A stretch of 35,018 bases of DNA from Pseudomonadota bacterium (GTDB taxonomy: Bacteria; Pseudomonadota; Alphaproteobacteria; SMXQ01), in NCBI GenBank assembly GCA_022566265.1, contig JADFJG010000007.1, forward strand, positions 22,789 through 57,806. Reading direction: 5' to 3'. Each line of letters starts with the position of its first letter. Position 1 is the first letter of the stretch. Below, in pieces: positions 9,099-16,989 of the stretch. The position numbers and the translations under genes are program-made. Below the pieces are notes generated by a model. The model saw only the letters and a list, made by a program, of their open reading frames with translations. It searched no databases and had not been told where the DNA came from.

Positions 9099-10340
9099 TT
9101 ACTGCGCCGCCACCCGTGGTATCACGCCCGGCGGTTCCAAGTAATTGTCGACCAGCCGGTTGACGTTGGTAAGACCGTCGAGCAAACCCGGCACGACCAC
9201 CCGTGACGGCGGCTCTTGGGACGGCAGATCTCTCAGCGCCGCGGCCATGACCGCGGGATCGTAAATTCCGTCGTCTTCCAGAACCCGCACCAGGCCCATC
9301 TCTTGCGCCCGGCTGGCGCGGATGAATTGCTCGCGCCGGGGCACCGTGCGCGGCACGATCAGGGCCGGCTTGTCGAAGGACAGGATCTCGCAGAAGGTGT
9401 TGTACCCGCCCATGGCGACGATCCCCGCCGATTGCGCCATCAGGAACTCCAGATGGGAATCGAAGGTGATGGCCTCGACCTTGGCGAGTTCGCCGATGCG
9501 CCGGAGAAACGCGGCACGGCGTCGCGGCGCCATGAACGGGCCGAACACGACCAGCGACGGGTAGGGGATGTGGGGATCGTACTCATAGGCCTTAAGCACC
9601 CAGTCGACCAAGGCCTCGCCGTCGCCGCCGCCGCCCGGCGTCACCAGCAGGAAAGGCCCTTCGACCAATCCGTCGGCGGGAGAGGCGAGTCGCTGGCGCG
9701 GCAGCTCGCGGCGCAAATAGCCGGTGAAGACGGCCTTATTTTGGACCGTGACCGGCAGATCCAAGCCGCTGAGAGGGTCCCACAGATGGCGCAGACCGTA
9801 GATCCAGATCTGGTCATACAAATGCTCCAACGCCGGCAATACGTTCTTGCGTTTCCACTCGGGCGCCAACAGTTGGGGCTCGTCCATGACGTCACGCAAA
9901 CCGAGCACCAGGGACGTCCCCCCGTCCTTCAAAATCCCGAGCGTATCCGCAACTTCGCCCTCGAGGCCGAGAGGCTCCTTGTCGACGATGAAAATGTCCG
10001 GCGCGAACGCCTGGGCGGTGTGACAGATGATCGAAGCCCTGAGCTCAAGGGTCTGCTCGATGCTGATATGCAGGCTGAGCGAGGTGTACTCACCGTTGCG
10101 CAGCTTGATCACGCCCGGCACCCGCACGAAATCGACCCGCGCGCGGAAGTCGAAACTGCCGATGATGGGGGAACCGGACAGAATCAGCACCGACAGCTTC
10201 TTGTGGCGCGCGACCAGGGAGTGGGCAATGGCCAGGCAGCGGCGCAGATGCCCGAGACCGAACGAATCGTGGCTGTAAATCAGCACCCGCCTGTCGGCGC
10301 GCCCGCCGGCCATTTTCGTGAACAGGTTGACGTTTTGCAT
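9099..10340 (-). CDS. Glycosyltransferase, COG4671-like, first gene of the operon
   Basis: 413 residues; ATG at 10340 with GGGGAAG about eight bases upstream (ATG at 10313 is an alternative). RRVLIYSHDSFGLGHLRRCLAIA (about 17-40) is the N-terminal strand and G-x-GHL-x-R loop. FIVDKEPLGLEGE (about 115) and LLVTPGGGGDGEALVDW (about 230) follow. GIVAMGGYNTFCEILSFDKPALIVPR (about 310-335) contains the GGYNT donor-binding loop. It shares this architecture with the product of 4831-6027, so the operon holds two diverged members of one family, perhaps acting on successive steps. It is read divergently from the ABC exporter gene at 10550. Confidence 0.85.
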   Translation of the reverse strand: MQNVNLFTKMAGGRADRRVLIYSHDSFGLGHLRRCLAIAHSLVARHKKLSVLILSGSPIIGSFDFRARVDFVRVPGVIKLRNGEYTSLSLHISIEQTLELRASIICHTAQAFAPDIFIVDKEPLGLEGEVADTLGILKDGGTSLVLGLRDVMDEPQLLAPEWKRKNVLPALEHLYDQIWIYGLRHLWDPLSGLDLPVTVQNKAVFTGYLRRELPRQRLASPADGLVEGPFLLVTPGGGGDGEALVDWVLKAYEYDPHIPYPSLVVFGPFMAPRRRAAFLRRIGELAKVEAITFDSHLEFLMAQSAGIVAMGGYNTFCEILSFDKPALIVPRTVPRREQFIRASRAQEMGLVRVLEDDGIYDPAVMAAALRDLPSQEPPSRVVVPGLLDGLTNVNRLVDNYLEPPGVIPRVAAQ

Positions 10341-10549
10341 TGGTAACGCTTCCCCCTGAATACCGCTGCTTATCCCGCAGGCGAGGGCAGACTATGACAC
10401 AGACTCGAAACCGGCCAAAATGTTCTTTTCGCCCCGCCGGATGGGACATTTACGCCCCCGATCTGGTGGGATAAGGTGCTCCGCGATCCCGGGCCGCCGG
10501 CGCGAGACGGATCGAGTGCGCGCCCGGCGCCGAAACAGCCGACGAGTTC
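10341..10549. promoter_or_regulatory. Divergent intergenic region between the glycosyltransferase operon and the ABC exporter
   Basis: These 209 bases separate two operons transcribed outward, so promoters for both must lie here or just inside. I see no convincing consensus -35/-10 pair and no strong inverted repeat. The downstream part near 10470-10540 is very GC-rich. The role is inferred from gene orientation only. Confidence 0.45.
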
Positions 10550-13195
10550 ATGGAACCCGGTATTTTCAAGTTCATTCTCCGGCACAGCCTGAGGCAGCAG
10601 ATAACGATCCTCTGTCTGACGGTGGGCTCGTTCCCGTTTCTTTATTTCTCGCTCGAACTGCCCAAGATCATCATCAACGACGCGATCAACGCCAAGGACT
10701 TTCCCAAAGCCCTCCTGGGCGCCGAGTTCGAGCAGATTCCCTACCTTCTTTTGCTGTCCGGCGTTTTCCTCGCGCTGGTGATCGTCAAGAGCGGCTTCAA
10801 GTTCTGCATCAACATCTATCAGGGTCTGTTGGGCGAACGGATGTTGCGCCGGCTGCGTTACGAGCTTTACAGCCGGATTCTACGTTTTCCCCTGCTCCAT
10901 TTCCGCCGGGTGTCACCGAACGAGATGATTCCGATGATCACTTCGGAAGTCGAACCGCTTGGGGGTTTCATCGGCGAGGCCATCGCGCTTCCGGCATTCT
11001 ATGGCGGCACTTTGGTGGTGATATTCGCGTTCGTGTTCATCCAGGACCCGATTCTCGGCCTTGCCGCGATCTCGCTTTACCCGATTCAGGGCTATCTCAT
11101 TCCCAGATTGCAGCGCCGGGTGAACGAGTTGGCCAAGCAGCGGGTCCGGGCGGTGCGCGAAACGGCGCGGAATATCGGCGAGACGGTGTCCGGGGTGACG
11201 GAAATCCACGTCCATGACACCTCTCAATACGAACTGGCGAAATTCGCCGGGCGTATGGGCCGGATCTACGAAATCCGCTATGAAATCTACCGGCGCAAGT
11301 TCTTCATCAAGTTCCTCAACGGCTTCCTCGGGCAGTTGACGCCGTTCTTCTTCTACTCGATCGGCGGATACCTGGTGATCGAGGGCGATTTGTCCTTCGG
11401 CGCGCTGGTCGCCGTGCTCGCCGCTTACAAGGACCTGACGCCACCCTGGAAGGAACTTCTCAAATACTACCAGCGCCAGGCCGACGCCCGCATCAAATAC
11501 GAACAGGTGACGATACAGTTTCAGCCCGCCGATATGATGGATGAGGCGTTGCAGACCACCGACCCGGAGCCCGATGAGCGCCTAAGCGGCGATATCGTCG
11601 CCACCAACGTCAGGCTCGAGGAAGAAGACCAGGTGAAAATCATCGATGGCGTCACCTTCACCTTCGGTCTCGACGAACATATCGCCATCGTCGGATCGGG
11701 CGCCAGCGGCAAGGAGACGTTGGCGATGCTGATCGCCAGGCTCATTCCGCCGACGGGCGGACGCCTTACCATCGGCGGCAGGGACCTCGCCGATCTGCCC
11801 GAATCGGTGACCGGACGGCGCATGGCTTATGTCGGACCCGGGGCGTACATGTTCTCAGGGACCGTGCGCGAAAATTTGATGTACGGACTGAAACATCGCC
11901 CCCTGCGTCCAGCGGTTTATGACGAGGAAACGGCGCCGATACGCGCCCGCGCGCTGCAGGATGCGGTCTTGGCCGGCAACACCGGCCTCGATCCCCGGGC
12001 CGGGTGGACCGACTACGCCGCCGCCGGGGCCGACGGGCCGGAGTCGCTTCGCGTCCTCGCCATGGCGTTGCTGGATCTGGTCGAAATGGGCGATACCCTC
12101 TACGAGATGGGCCTCAGGGGCACGCTCGATCCCGGCGAAAGGCCCGAAATCGCGGAGCGGCTCCTGCGGGCGCGCGAAGCCACGCGGGAACGGCTCAAGG
12201 CCCCCGACATGGCGGAGTTGGTCGAACCCTTCGATGAGACCAAATACAATGACAACGCGACGGTTGCCGAGAACCTGTTGTTCGGCACGCCGGTCGGCGC
12301 CGGTTTCGACATCGACAATCTCGCCGAAAGTCCCTATGTGCGCAAAGTCCTGGATCAGGTCGGCCTGACATCCGATCTCCTCGAGATGGGCCGCCAGGTG
12401 GCTGGACTCATGATCGAACTGTTCTCCGGCCTCGACCCGGGCCACGAGTTTTTCGACCAGTACAGTTTCATCGAGGCCGAAGACCTGCCGGAGTTCCATG
12501 CGCTGCTTGGCAGGATCACCAAGGAAGGCCTGGAGGGTCTCGGCGCCGATGACCGTAACCGGCTGTTGTCATTGCCGTTCAAGTTGATCCCGGCGCGCCA
12601 CCGGCTTGACCAGATCGACGACGATATGCGCGCCCGCCTATTGGCGGCGCGCCGGACCTTCGCCGCCGAATTGCCCGAGGCGCTCAAACCGTCGGTCGAA
12701 TTTTTCGACGCCGAAAAATACAACGCCGCGGCGAGCCTGCAGGACAACATCCTGTTCGGCAAGATCGCCTACGGCCAGGCCCTATCGGCCGAGCGGGTCG
12801 GGGCGATGATCGCGGAAGTCGTAAACGAGCTGGGTTTGCGCGACGAGGTGATGGAGGTGGGCCTTGATTACGAGGTCGGCATCGGCGGCACGCGCCTTGG
12901 CATCGGGCAGCGCCAGAGACTGGCGATCGTCCGCTCGCTGCTCAAGCGGCCCGACCTGATGATCGTCAATGAGGCGCTGACAGCGCTCGACGACGCGGTA
13001 CAGACCCGGATTTTGCGCAACCTGATCGCCGAGATGAAGGGCCGGGGACTGATCTTCGTATCGCCGCGCGCCAAGCTGGCCCGGGAATTCGGGCGCGTCG
13101 TCGTCATGGAATCCGGCAGGATCGTCGAGCAGGGAACATTTACCGAGCTCGACCGCGAGGGAACCCGTTTGCACGAATTGATGAGCGCCGGATGA
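10550..13195 (+). CDS. ABC exporter-type membrane protein with expanded, degenerate nucleotide-binding domain
   Basis: 881 residues against about 580-600 for a normal half-exporter. Residues 1-320 form a six-helix exporter domain (FLYFSLELPKIIINDAIN, ISLYPIQGYLIPRLQRR, PFFFYSIGGYLVIEGDLSFG). The nucleotide-binding domain begins near 350. Its Walker A is GSGASGKE at 382-389, with Glu where Ser/Thr is usual. The Q-loop region reads AYVGPGAYMFSGTVREN, with no Gln. About 300 extra residues (445-755) separate it from the signature LGIGQRQR (783-790). Walker B is LMIVNEALTALDD (Asp replaced by Asn807, Glu808 kept), and the H-loop reads FVSPR (His replaced by Pro839). The insert repeats the segment that normally follows the Q-loop: RENLMYG at 441, AENLLFG at 573 and QDNILFG at 731, each followed by a D/N-x-V/L-x-x-x-x-L...MG-type helix. 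ATP hydrolysis may be altered or lost. Neighbours suggest glycan export. Confidence 0.85.
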   Translation: MEPGIFKFILRHSLRQQITILCLTVGSFPFLYFSLELPKIIINDAINAKDFPKALLGAEFEQIPYLLLLSGVFLALVIVKSGFKFCINIYQGLLGERMLRRLRYELYSRILRFPLLHFRRVSPNEMIPMITSEVEPLGGFIGEAIALPAFYGGTLVVIFAFVFIQDPILGLAAISLYPIQGYLIPRLQRRVNELAKQRVRAVRETARNIGETVSGVTEIHVHDTSQYELAKFAGRMGRIYEIRYEIYRRKFFIKFLNGFLGQLTPFFFYSIGGYLVIEGDLSFGALVAVLAAYKDLTPPWKELLKYYQRQADARIKYEQVTIQFQPADMMDEALQTTDPEPDERLSGDIVATNVRLEEEDQVKIIDGVTFTFGLDEHIAIVGSGASGKETLAMLIARLIPPTGGRLTIGGRDLADLPESVTGRRMAYVGPGAYMFSGTVRENLMYGLKHRPLRPAVYDEETAPIRARALQDAVLAGNTGLDPRAGWTDYAAAGADGPESLRVLAMALLDLVEMGDTLYEMGLRGTLDPGERPEIAERLLRAREATRERLKAPDMAELVEPFDETKYNDNATVAENLLFGTPVGAGFDIDNLAESPYVRKVLDQVGLTSDLLEMGRQVAGLMIELFSGLDPGHEFFDQYSFIEAEDLPEFHALLGRITKEGLEGLGADDRNRLLSLPFKLIPARHRLDQIDDDMRARLLAARRTFAAELPEALKPSVEFFDAEKYNAAASLQDNILFGKIAYGQALSAERVGAMIAEVVNELGLRDEVMEVGLDYEVGIGGTRLGIGQRQRLAIVRSLLKRPDLMIVNEALTALDDAVQTRILRNLIAEMKGRGLIFVSPRAKLAREFGRVVVMESGRIVEQGTFTELDREGTRLHELMSAG

Positions 13196-13217
13196 TGCCC
13201 GGCGAGGGAGGTGTGCG

Positions 13218-13676
13218 TTGAGTCTGAGCGAGGAACTCGAAGTTCTTAGAAATATCCCGATGTTCTCCGATGTCGCGCCGACGCAGTTGAAGCTTCTGGC
13301 CTTCACCAGCCAACGCCTGACCTTCGCGGCGGGGCAGGATCTTTTCCGCCTCGGCGATATGGGCGATTGCGCCTATATCATCATCTCGGGAGAGGCCGAC
13401 GTGCTGGTGGACAAGGATGGGACCGAGGTGGTGGTCGCCAAGGCGGGCAAGAACGAGCTCATCGGCGAGATCGCCATCCTCTGCGACGTGCCGCGCACGG
13501 CGACGGTCAGGGCGGTGACCGAGCTCACGGCGCTGAAAATTCCCAAGGACCTGTTCTTTCGCCTGATCGCCGAATTTCCCGATATGGGGGTGCAGGTGAT
13601 GGCCGAACTCGCCCGGCGCCTTCACCGCACCACCCAGCAATTGACCGAAGCGCTGGCCAAGCTCGAAGACCGCTGA
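13218..13676 (+). CDS. Stand-alone cyclic-nucleotide-binding domain protein
   Basis: 152 residues; TTG start at 13218 with GGGAGG six bases upstream. A CRP-type cyclic-nucleotide-binding beta-barrel fills most of the protein (VAPTQLKLLAFTSQRLTFAAGQDLFRLGD ... AYIIISGEADV). The phosphate-binding cassette is intact: LIGEIAILCDVPRTATVRA, with Gly83, Glu84 and Arg93. The C-terminal helices (LIAEFPDMGVQVMAELARRLHRTTQQLTEAL) end without a helix-turn-helix, so it is not a DNA-binding CRP. It starts 22 bases after the ABC exporter stop and is almost certainly in its operon. The likely role is a sensory or regulatory partner of the exporter or glycan machinery, by protein contact (inference). Confidence 0.88.
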   Translation: MSLSEELEVLRNIPMFSDVAPTQLKLLAFTSQRLTFAAGQDLFRLGDMGDCAYIIISGEADVLVDKDGTEVVVAKAGKNELIGEIAILCDVPRTATVRAVTELTALKIPKDLFFRLIAEFPDMGVQVMAELARRLHRTTQQLTEALAKLEDR

Positions 13677-13704
13677 GCGCCAGGCGCCCGCCGCCGAACA
13701 TCGG

Positions 13705-14508
13705 CTAGCTTCCGTCATTCAAGGTGGCGATCACCGGCACGTGGTCCGAGGGCCGCTCCCAGCCGCGGGCCTCCCTTAGCACCCAGGCGCCCTCGAGGCG
13801 CTCTTCGAGCGCCGGCGTCACCCATATGTGATCGAGCCGCCGGCCGCGGTCGCTCGCCGCCCAGTCGCGGGCGCGATAGCTCCACCATGAATACAGCCGT
13901 TCCTCGGGCGGGATGAAATGGCGCACCGCGTCGACCCAGTCATGGGAGGCCCCAAGCCGCCCCAGCGATGCCACCTCGACCGGGGTGTGGCTCACCACCT
14001 TGAGCAACTGCTTGTGCGACCAGACGTCGGTGTCGAGCGGGGCGATATTGAAGTCCCCGGTCAGGACGAAGCGGTTGGGTTCCCCCCGCCGGGCCTCGAA
14101 CCAGCCCGTCATGGCGTCGAGGAAAGAGAGCTTGTGGGCGAACTTGTCGTTTTGTTCCGGATCCGGAATGTCGCCGCCGGCGGGGACGTAGAAATTGTGT
14201 ATCTCGATGCCGCCGTCGAGAACGACGAAGACATGCCGGCTGTCTTGCCGTCCGCACCAGTCCCGGGTTCCGGCCTCGGCGAAAGGGATGCGCGAGAGGA
14301 TGGCGACGCCGTTGTAGCTTTTCATGCCGCGGATCTGCTGGTGGGGATAGCCCATTTCGGTCACGGCGGCGCTGGGAAAGTCCTTGTCCTCGACCTTGGT
14401 TTCCTGAAGACAGATGATGTCGGGCGCGGCGGCGGCGATGAGCCGGCGCAGGTTCTCGAGGCGCAGGCGGACCGAGTTGACGTTCCAGGTGGCGACGCGA
14501 AGGGCCAT
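13705..14508 (-). CDS. xthA: Exodeoxyribonuclease III / AP endonuclease
   Basis: 267 residues, normal for XthA. The Mg-dependent endonuclease/exonuclease/phosphatase fold shows all landmarks: ATWNVNSVRLRL (Asn of the active site), CLQETKVED (metal-binding Glu at about 36), GDFNIAP (Asp and Asn), RLDHIWVT and the catalytic pair in SDHVPV near the C-terminus. It cuts DNA at abasic sites and degrades 3' ends in base-excision repair. The ATG at 14508 is five bases from the stop of the FAH-family gene, so both are probably co-transcribed. The gene converges with the cyclic-nucleotide-binding gene, the stops lying 28 bases apart. Confidence 0.95.
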   Translation of the reverse strand: MALRVATWNVNSVRLRLENLRRLIAAAAPDIICLQETKVEDKDFPSAAVTEMGYPHQQIRGMKSYNGVAILSRIPFAEAGTRDWCGRQDSRHVFVVLDGGIEIHNFYVPAGGDIPDPEQNDKFAHKLSFLDAMTGWFEARRGEPNRFVLTGDFNIAPLDTDVWSHKQLLKVVSHTPVEVASLGRLGASHDWVDAVRHFIPPEERLYSWWSYRARDWAASDRGRRLDHIWVTPALEERLEGAWVLREARGWERPSDHVPVIATLNDGS

Positions 14509-14513
14509 TGGTA

Positions 14514-15203
14514 TTATGTGATGGTTACGCTAAGCCGGCCGATGCCTTCGATCTCGCCAACGAGGTCGTCGCCCTTGCCGACGACGGTCTCGCCCTCCGG
14601 CGTGCCGGTGAAGATGATGTCGCCGGGGGCCAAAGTCTGGTATTTGGCGAGCAGGGCGACGACCTCGTTGGGCTTCCAGATCATCTGGTCGAGATCTCCC
14701 TGTTGGATCCGCGCGCCATTGACATCGAGCGTTATGGCGCCGCTCCTCGGATGGCCGATTTCGCTGACCGGGCGGATCGGGCCGAGCGGTGTGGCCGCGT
14801 CGAACCACTTGGCGATGTCCCAGGGTCGGCCCTCGGACCGCGCCGCCCGCTGCAGATCGCGCCGGGTCATGTCGAGACCGAGGGTGTAGCCGAAGATATG
14901 CCCCTCGGCCGTCTCCGGCGCGATGGCGCTGCCGCCCTTGCCGATGGCGATCACCAGCTCGATCTCGGGCTCGAAGCGCTCGGTCTCGGGCGGATAAGGA
15001 AGATCGCCGCCAAGCGCTAGGACCGATCCCGGCGCCTTGGTGAATATGGCCGGCACCTCGCGCTCGGCCAATCCGCCGGGCTCGGCCGCGCTCGGGTCGT
15101 AGTTGCGGGTAACGCAATAGATATGGCGCACCGGGAACAGGGCGTTGGAGCCGGTCACCGGAACGGCGGGCATGTCCCACAGCGGAATGGCGTAAGACGT
15201 CAA
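14514..15203 (-). CDS. Fumarylacetoacetate hydrolase family protein
   Basis: 229 residues, the compact form of the family (fumarylpyruvate hydrolase/acylpyruvase-like). The start is a TTG at 15203, chosen because GGGAGG lies five to six bases upstream and because the protein begins at the expected point. RHIYCVTRNYDPSAAEPGG matches the family's N-terminal R-x-x-x-C/V-G-R-NY motif. Metal ligands lie in FEPEIELVIAIG (Glu pair) and LGLDMTRRDLQ (Asp). The C-terminal TGTPEG loop is conserved. These enzymes cleave C-C bonds in acylpyruvates or related diketo acids; the natural substrate cannot be read from the sequence. Confidence 0.9.
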   Translation of the reverse strand: MTSYAIPLWDMPAVPVTGSNALFPVRHIYCVTRNYDPSAAEPGGLAEREVPAIFTKAPGSVLALGGDLPYPPETERFEPEIELVIAIGKGGSAIAPETAEGHIFGYTLGLDMTRRDLQRAARSEGRPWDIAKWFDAATPLGPIRPVSEIGHPRSGAITLDVNGARIQQGDLDQMIWKPNEVVALLAKYQTLAPGDIIFTGTPEGETVVGKGDDLVGEIEGIGRLSVTIT

Positions 15204-15316
15204 TAGGGCCTCCCTGGATTTACGGCGTCACCAATGGGTGTCGGTCAAGCGCGATCGAGCATAGCGGCGATCGGGCCAGCGGCCCAGGGGCTTGTTCCAG
15301 AGTATTATCCGGCCGC

Positions 15317-16138
15317 TTATTGGGCGGCGAAATCGGGCCTGATCGCGCCGCCGGAAGACAAGGCGAGGCCTGGGCGCGAAGCGGCGCGCGCCCTCGCGGC
15401 GTCGCCGAAGGCGCCAAAAAGGGTCTTCGAAACCGGCTCTTCCATGTACAGCCACTCGGGATGCCACTGCACGCCGATGGCGAAGGCGGGGGCATCCTTG
15501 ACCCGCACCGCTTCGATGACGCCGTCGGTGGCCGTGGCCTCGATGACGAGACCGTCGGCCAGCCTGTCGATGCCCTGGCCATGAAGCGAGTTCACCGTCG
15601 CCGAGGTCAAACCCGTGAGACGCGCGATCTCGCCATCGGGGAGGAGGGAAATGTCGTGTGCCAGGGCGTAGCGTTCCTCCGACTCCACGCCCCTCGGCGA
15701 GCGGTGATCCATCTTGCCTTCGAGTTCTTGAATCTGCTGATGCAGGCTGCCGCCCAAGGCCACGTTCATCTCCTGGATGCCGCGGCAGACGGCGAACACG
15801 GGGACGGCGGCGTCAATGGCCTCGCGGATGAGCGGCAGGGTGGTGGCGTCGCGCCGGGGATCGTGAACCGACCCCGCCGGCGCCGGCGGTCCCCCATAGT
15901 GGTGGGGTTCGATGTCGGAACGTCCTCCGGTCACCAGAAGTCCATCGAGGCGGCCGACGAAGTCCGCCGCGGCGATGGTTTCGCCAAGCGCCGCGACGAT
16001 CAACGGCGCACCGCCGGCGCCTTCCACGACCGCCTTGACGTATTGTTCGCTGACGGCGTGCGAAGGCAGATCGTGCCGCATGATGACGGAAGCGGTAACG
16101 CCGATCAGTGGGCGTGTTTCGGAAACGGTCATGGTCAT
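15317..16138 (-). CDS. Class-I glutamine amidotransferase-like peptidase (C26; PuuD-like)
   Basis: 273 residues. The fold of gamma-glutamyl-GABA hydrolase is clear: RPLIGVTASV at the N-terminus, GLLVTGGRSDIEPHHYG around residues 66-82, nucleophile elbow VFAVCRGIQEMNVALGGSL with Cys118, and IGVQWHPEW with His226 and Glu228 completing the triad. Family members hydrolyse gamma-glutamyl amides in polyamine breakdown, but no other polyamine gene is visible here, so the substrate is open. Start is the ATG at 16138 (second ATG at 16132). It is separated from the FAH gene by about 113 bases and may be a separate transcript. Confidence 0.9.
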   Translation of the reverse strand: MTMTVSETRPLIGVTASVIMRHDLPSHAVSEQYVKAVVEGAGGAPLIVAALGETIAAADFVGRLDGLLVTGGRSDIEPHHYGGPPAPAGSVHDPRRDATTLPLIREAIDAAVPVFAVCRGIQEMNVALGGSLHQQIQELEGKMDHRSPRGVESEERYALAHDISLLPDGEIARLTGLTSATVNSLHGQGIDRLADGLVIEATATDGVIEAVRVKDAPAFAIGVQWHPEWLYMEEPVSKTLFGAFGDAARARAASRPGLALSSGGAIRPDFAAQ

Positions 16139-16283
16139 TCGCTATCACGATGCGCGCGCCCCGGCAACGGGCAGGCGCGGTTTTCCGCCCTCATTCATAT
16201 ATAAGGCGGCGGCGTAAAGGCGCGGTTAATGACGCCGCCCGTGGAGTCTGGCGCGACTTGGCGGCTGGCGGCTCGGCGGCGCG

Positions 16284-16949
16284 CTATTGGGCGGTAACCC
16301 CTTCCTCGTCGGGTTCGGTGAATTCGAATAGCGCCTCGTCGAGGGATAAGCCGAATTGGGCGTTGACCAGCGCGATCTGCGTCGCCTGTCCTTCGGCGTC
16401 GGTCACCGTCCACTGGCGCAGTATCAGGGGCCGGTCGGAGAAAGTGAGCGCCAGCGATCCCTCTTCCTCTTCGCCGGACTTGACGAGCTCCACCCGGATC
16501 ACGCCGGGGCCCCGCTCGAGGCCGGTGACCGTCACCGCGCCGCCGAACCTGACGGTCTCTTGCACCAGGAAGCCGGCGAGGCTCGATTCGAGGGACTGGT
16601 AGGTGGTCTGTTCCAGTTCGGAATCGTGATAGATGAGCCACCCGCCGTCGCCGATGATGAGGACGGGCGTCGGCGGATCATATTCGACCCGGAGTTTCCC
16701 CGGCCGCGAGATATATACCCAGCCTTCGCTCAACTCGTCGTTCGCCGCGATCTGCAGGAACCTCGCGCGCATGGTGGAAATGCCGTTGAGGTAGTGCTCG
16801 ATCCTGGCGATGTCGGCCTTGTCGCCGGCGCTCAATTTAACCGCCTGGGGCGTCTGGCCCAAGGACGGCGCGCCGGCAAAGACGATGGCGACGAAAAGGG
16901 CCGCCGGCAAAGCGAGAAACCCCAGGTTCAACGAAGCGTGGCGTACCAT
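16284..16949 (-). CDS. lolA: Outer-membrane lipoprotein carrier LolA family protein
   Basis: 221 residues from the ATG at 16949. The open frame extends further upstream, but that part overlaps the end of ftsK and is not protein-like. A signal peptide (NLGFLALPAALFVAIVFAG, cleavage near AGAPSLGQ) sends it to the periplasm. DIARIEHYLNGISTMRARFLQ and EGWVYISRPGKLRVEYDPP are the hallmark LolA strands, followed by LIIGDGGWLIYHDSELEQTTY. It is expected to ferry lipoproteins between the inner-membrane Lol complex and the outer membrane. It follows ftsK by about 40 bases in the same direction, an arrangement common in alphaproteobacteria. Confidence 0.88.
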   Translation of the reverse strand: MVRHASLNLGFLALPAALFVAIVFAGAPSLGQTPQAVKLSAGDKADIARIEHYLNGISTMRARFLQIAANDELSEGWVYISRPGKLRVEYDPPTPVLIIGDGGWLIYHDSELEQTTYQSLESSLAGFLVQETVRFGGAVTVTGLERGPGVIRVELVKSGEEEEGSLALTFSDRPLILRQWTVTDAEGQATQIALVNAQFGLSLDEALFEFTEPDEEGVTAQ

Positions 16950-16989
16950 GGCCGGAGTGTACTCTGGATGTGGAGACCCAACAGGCTGT

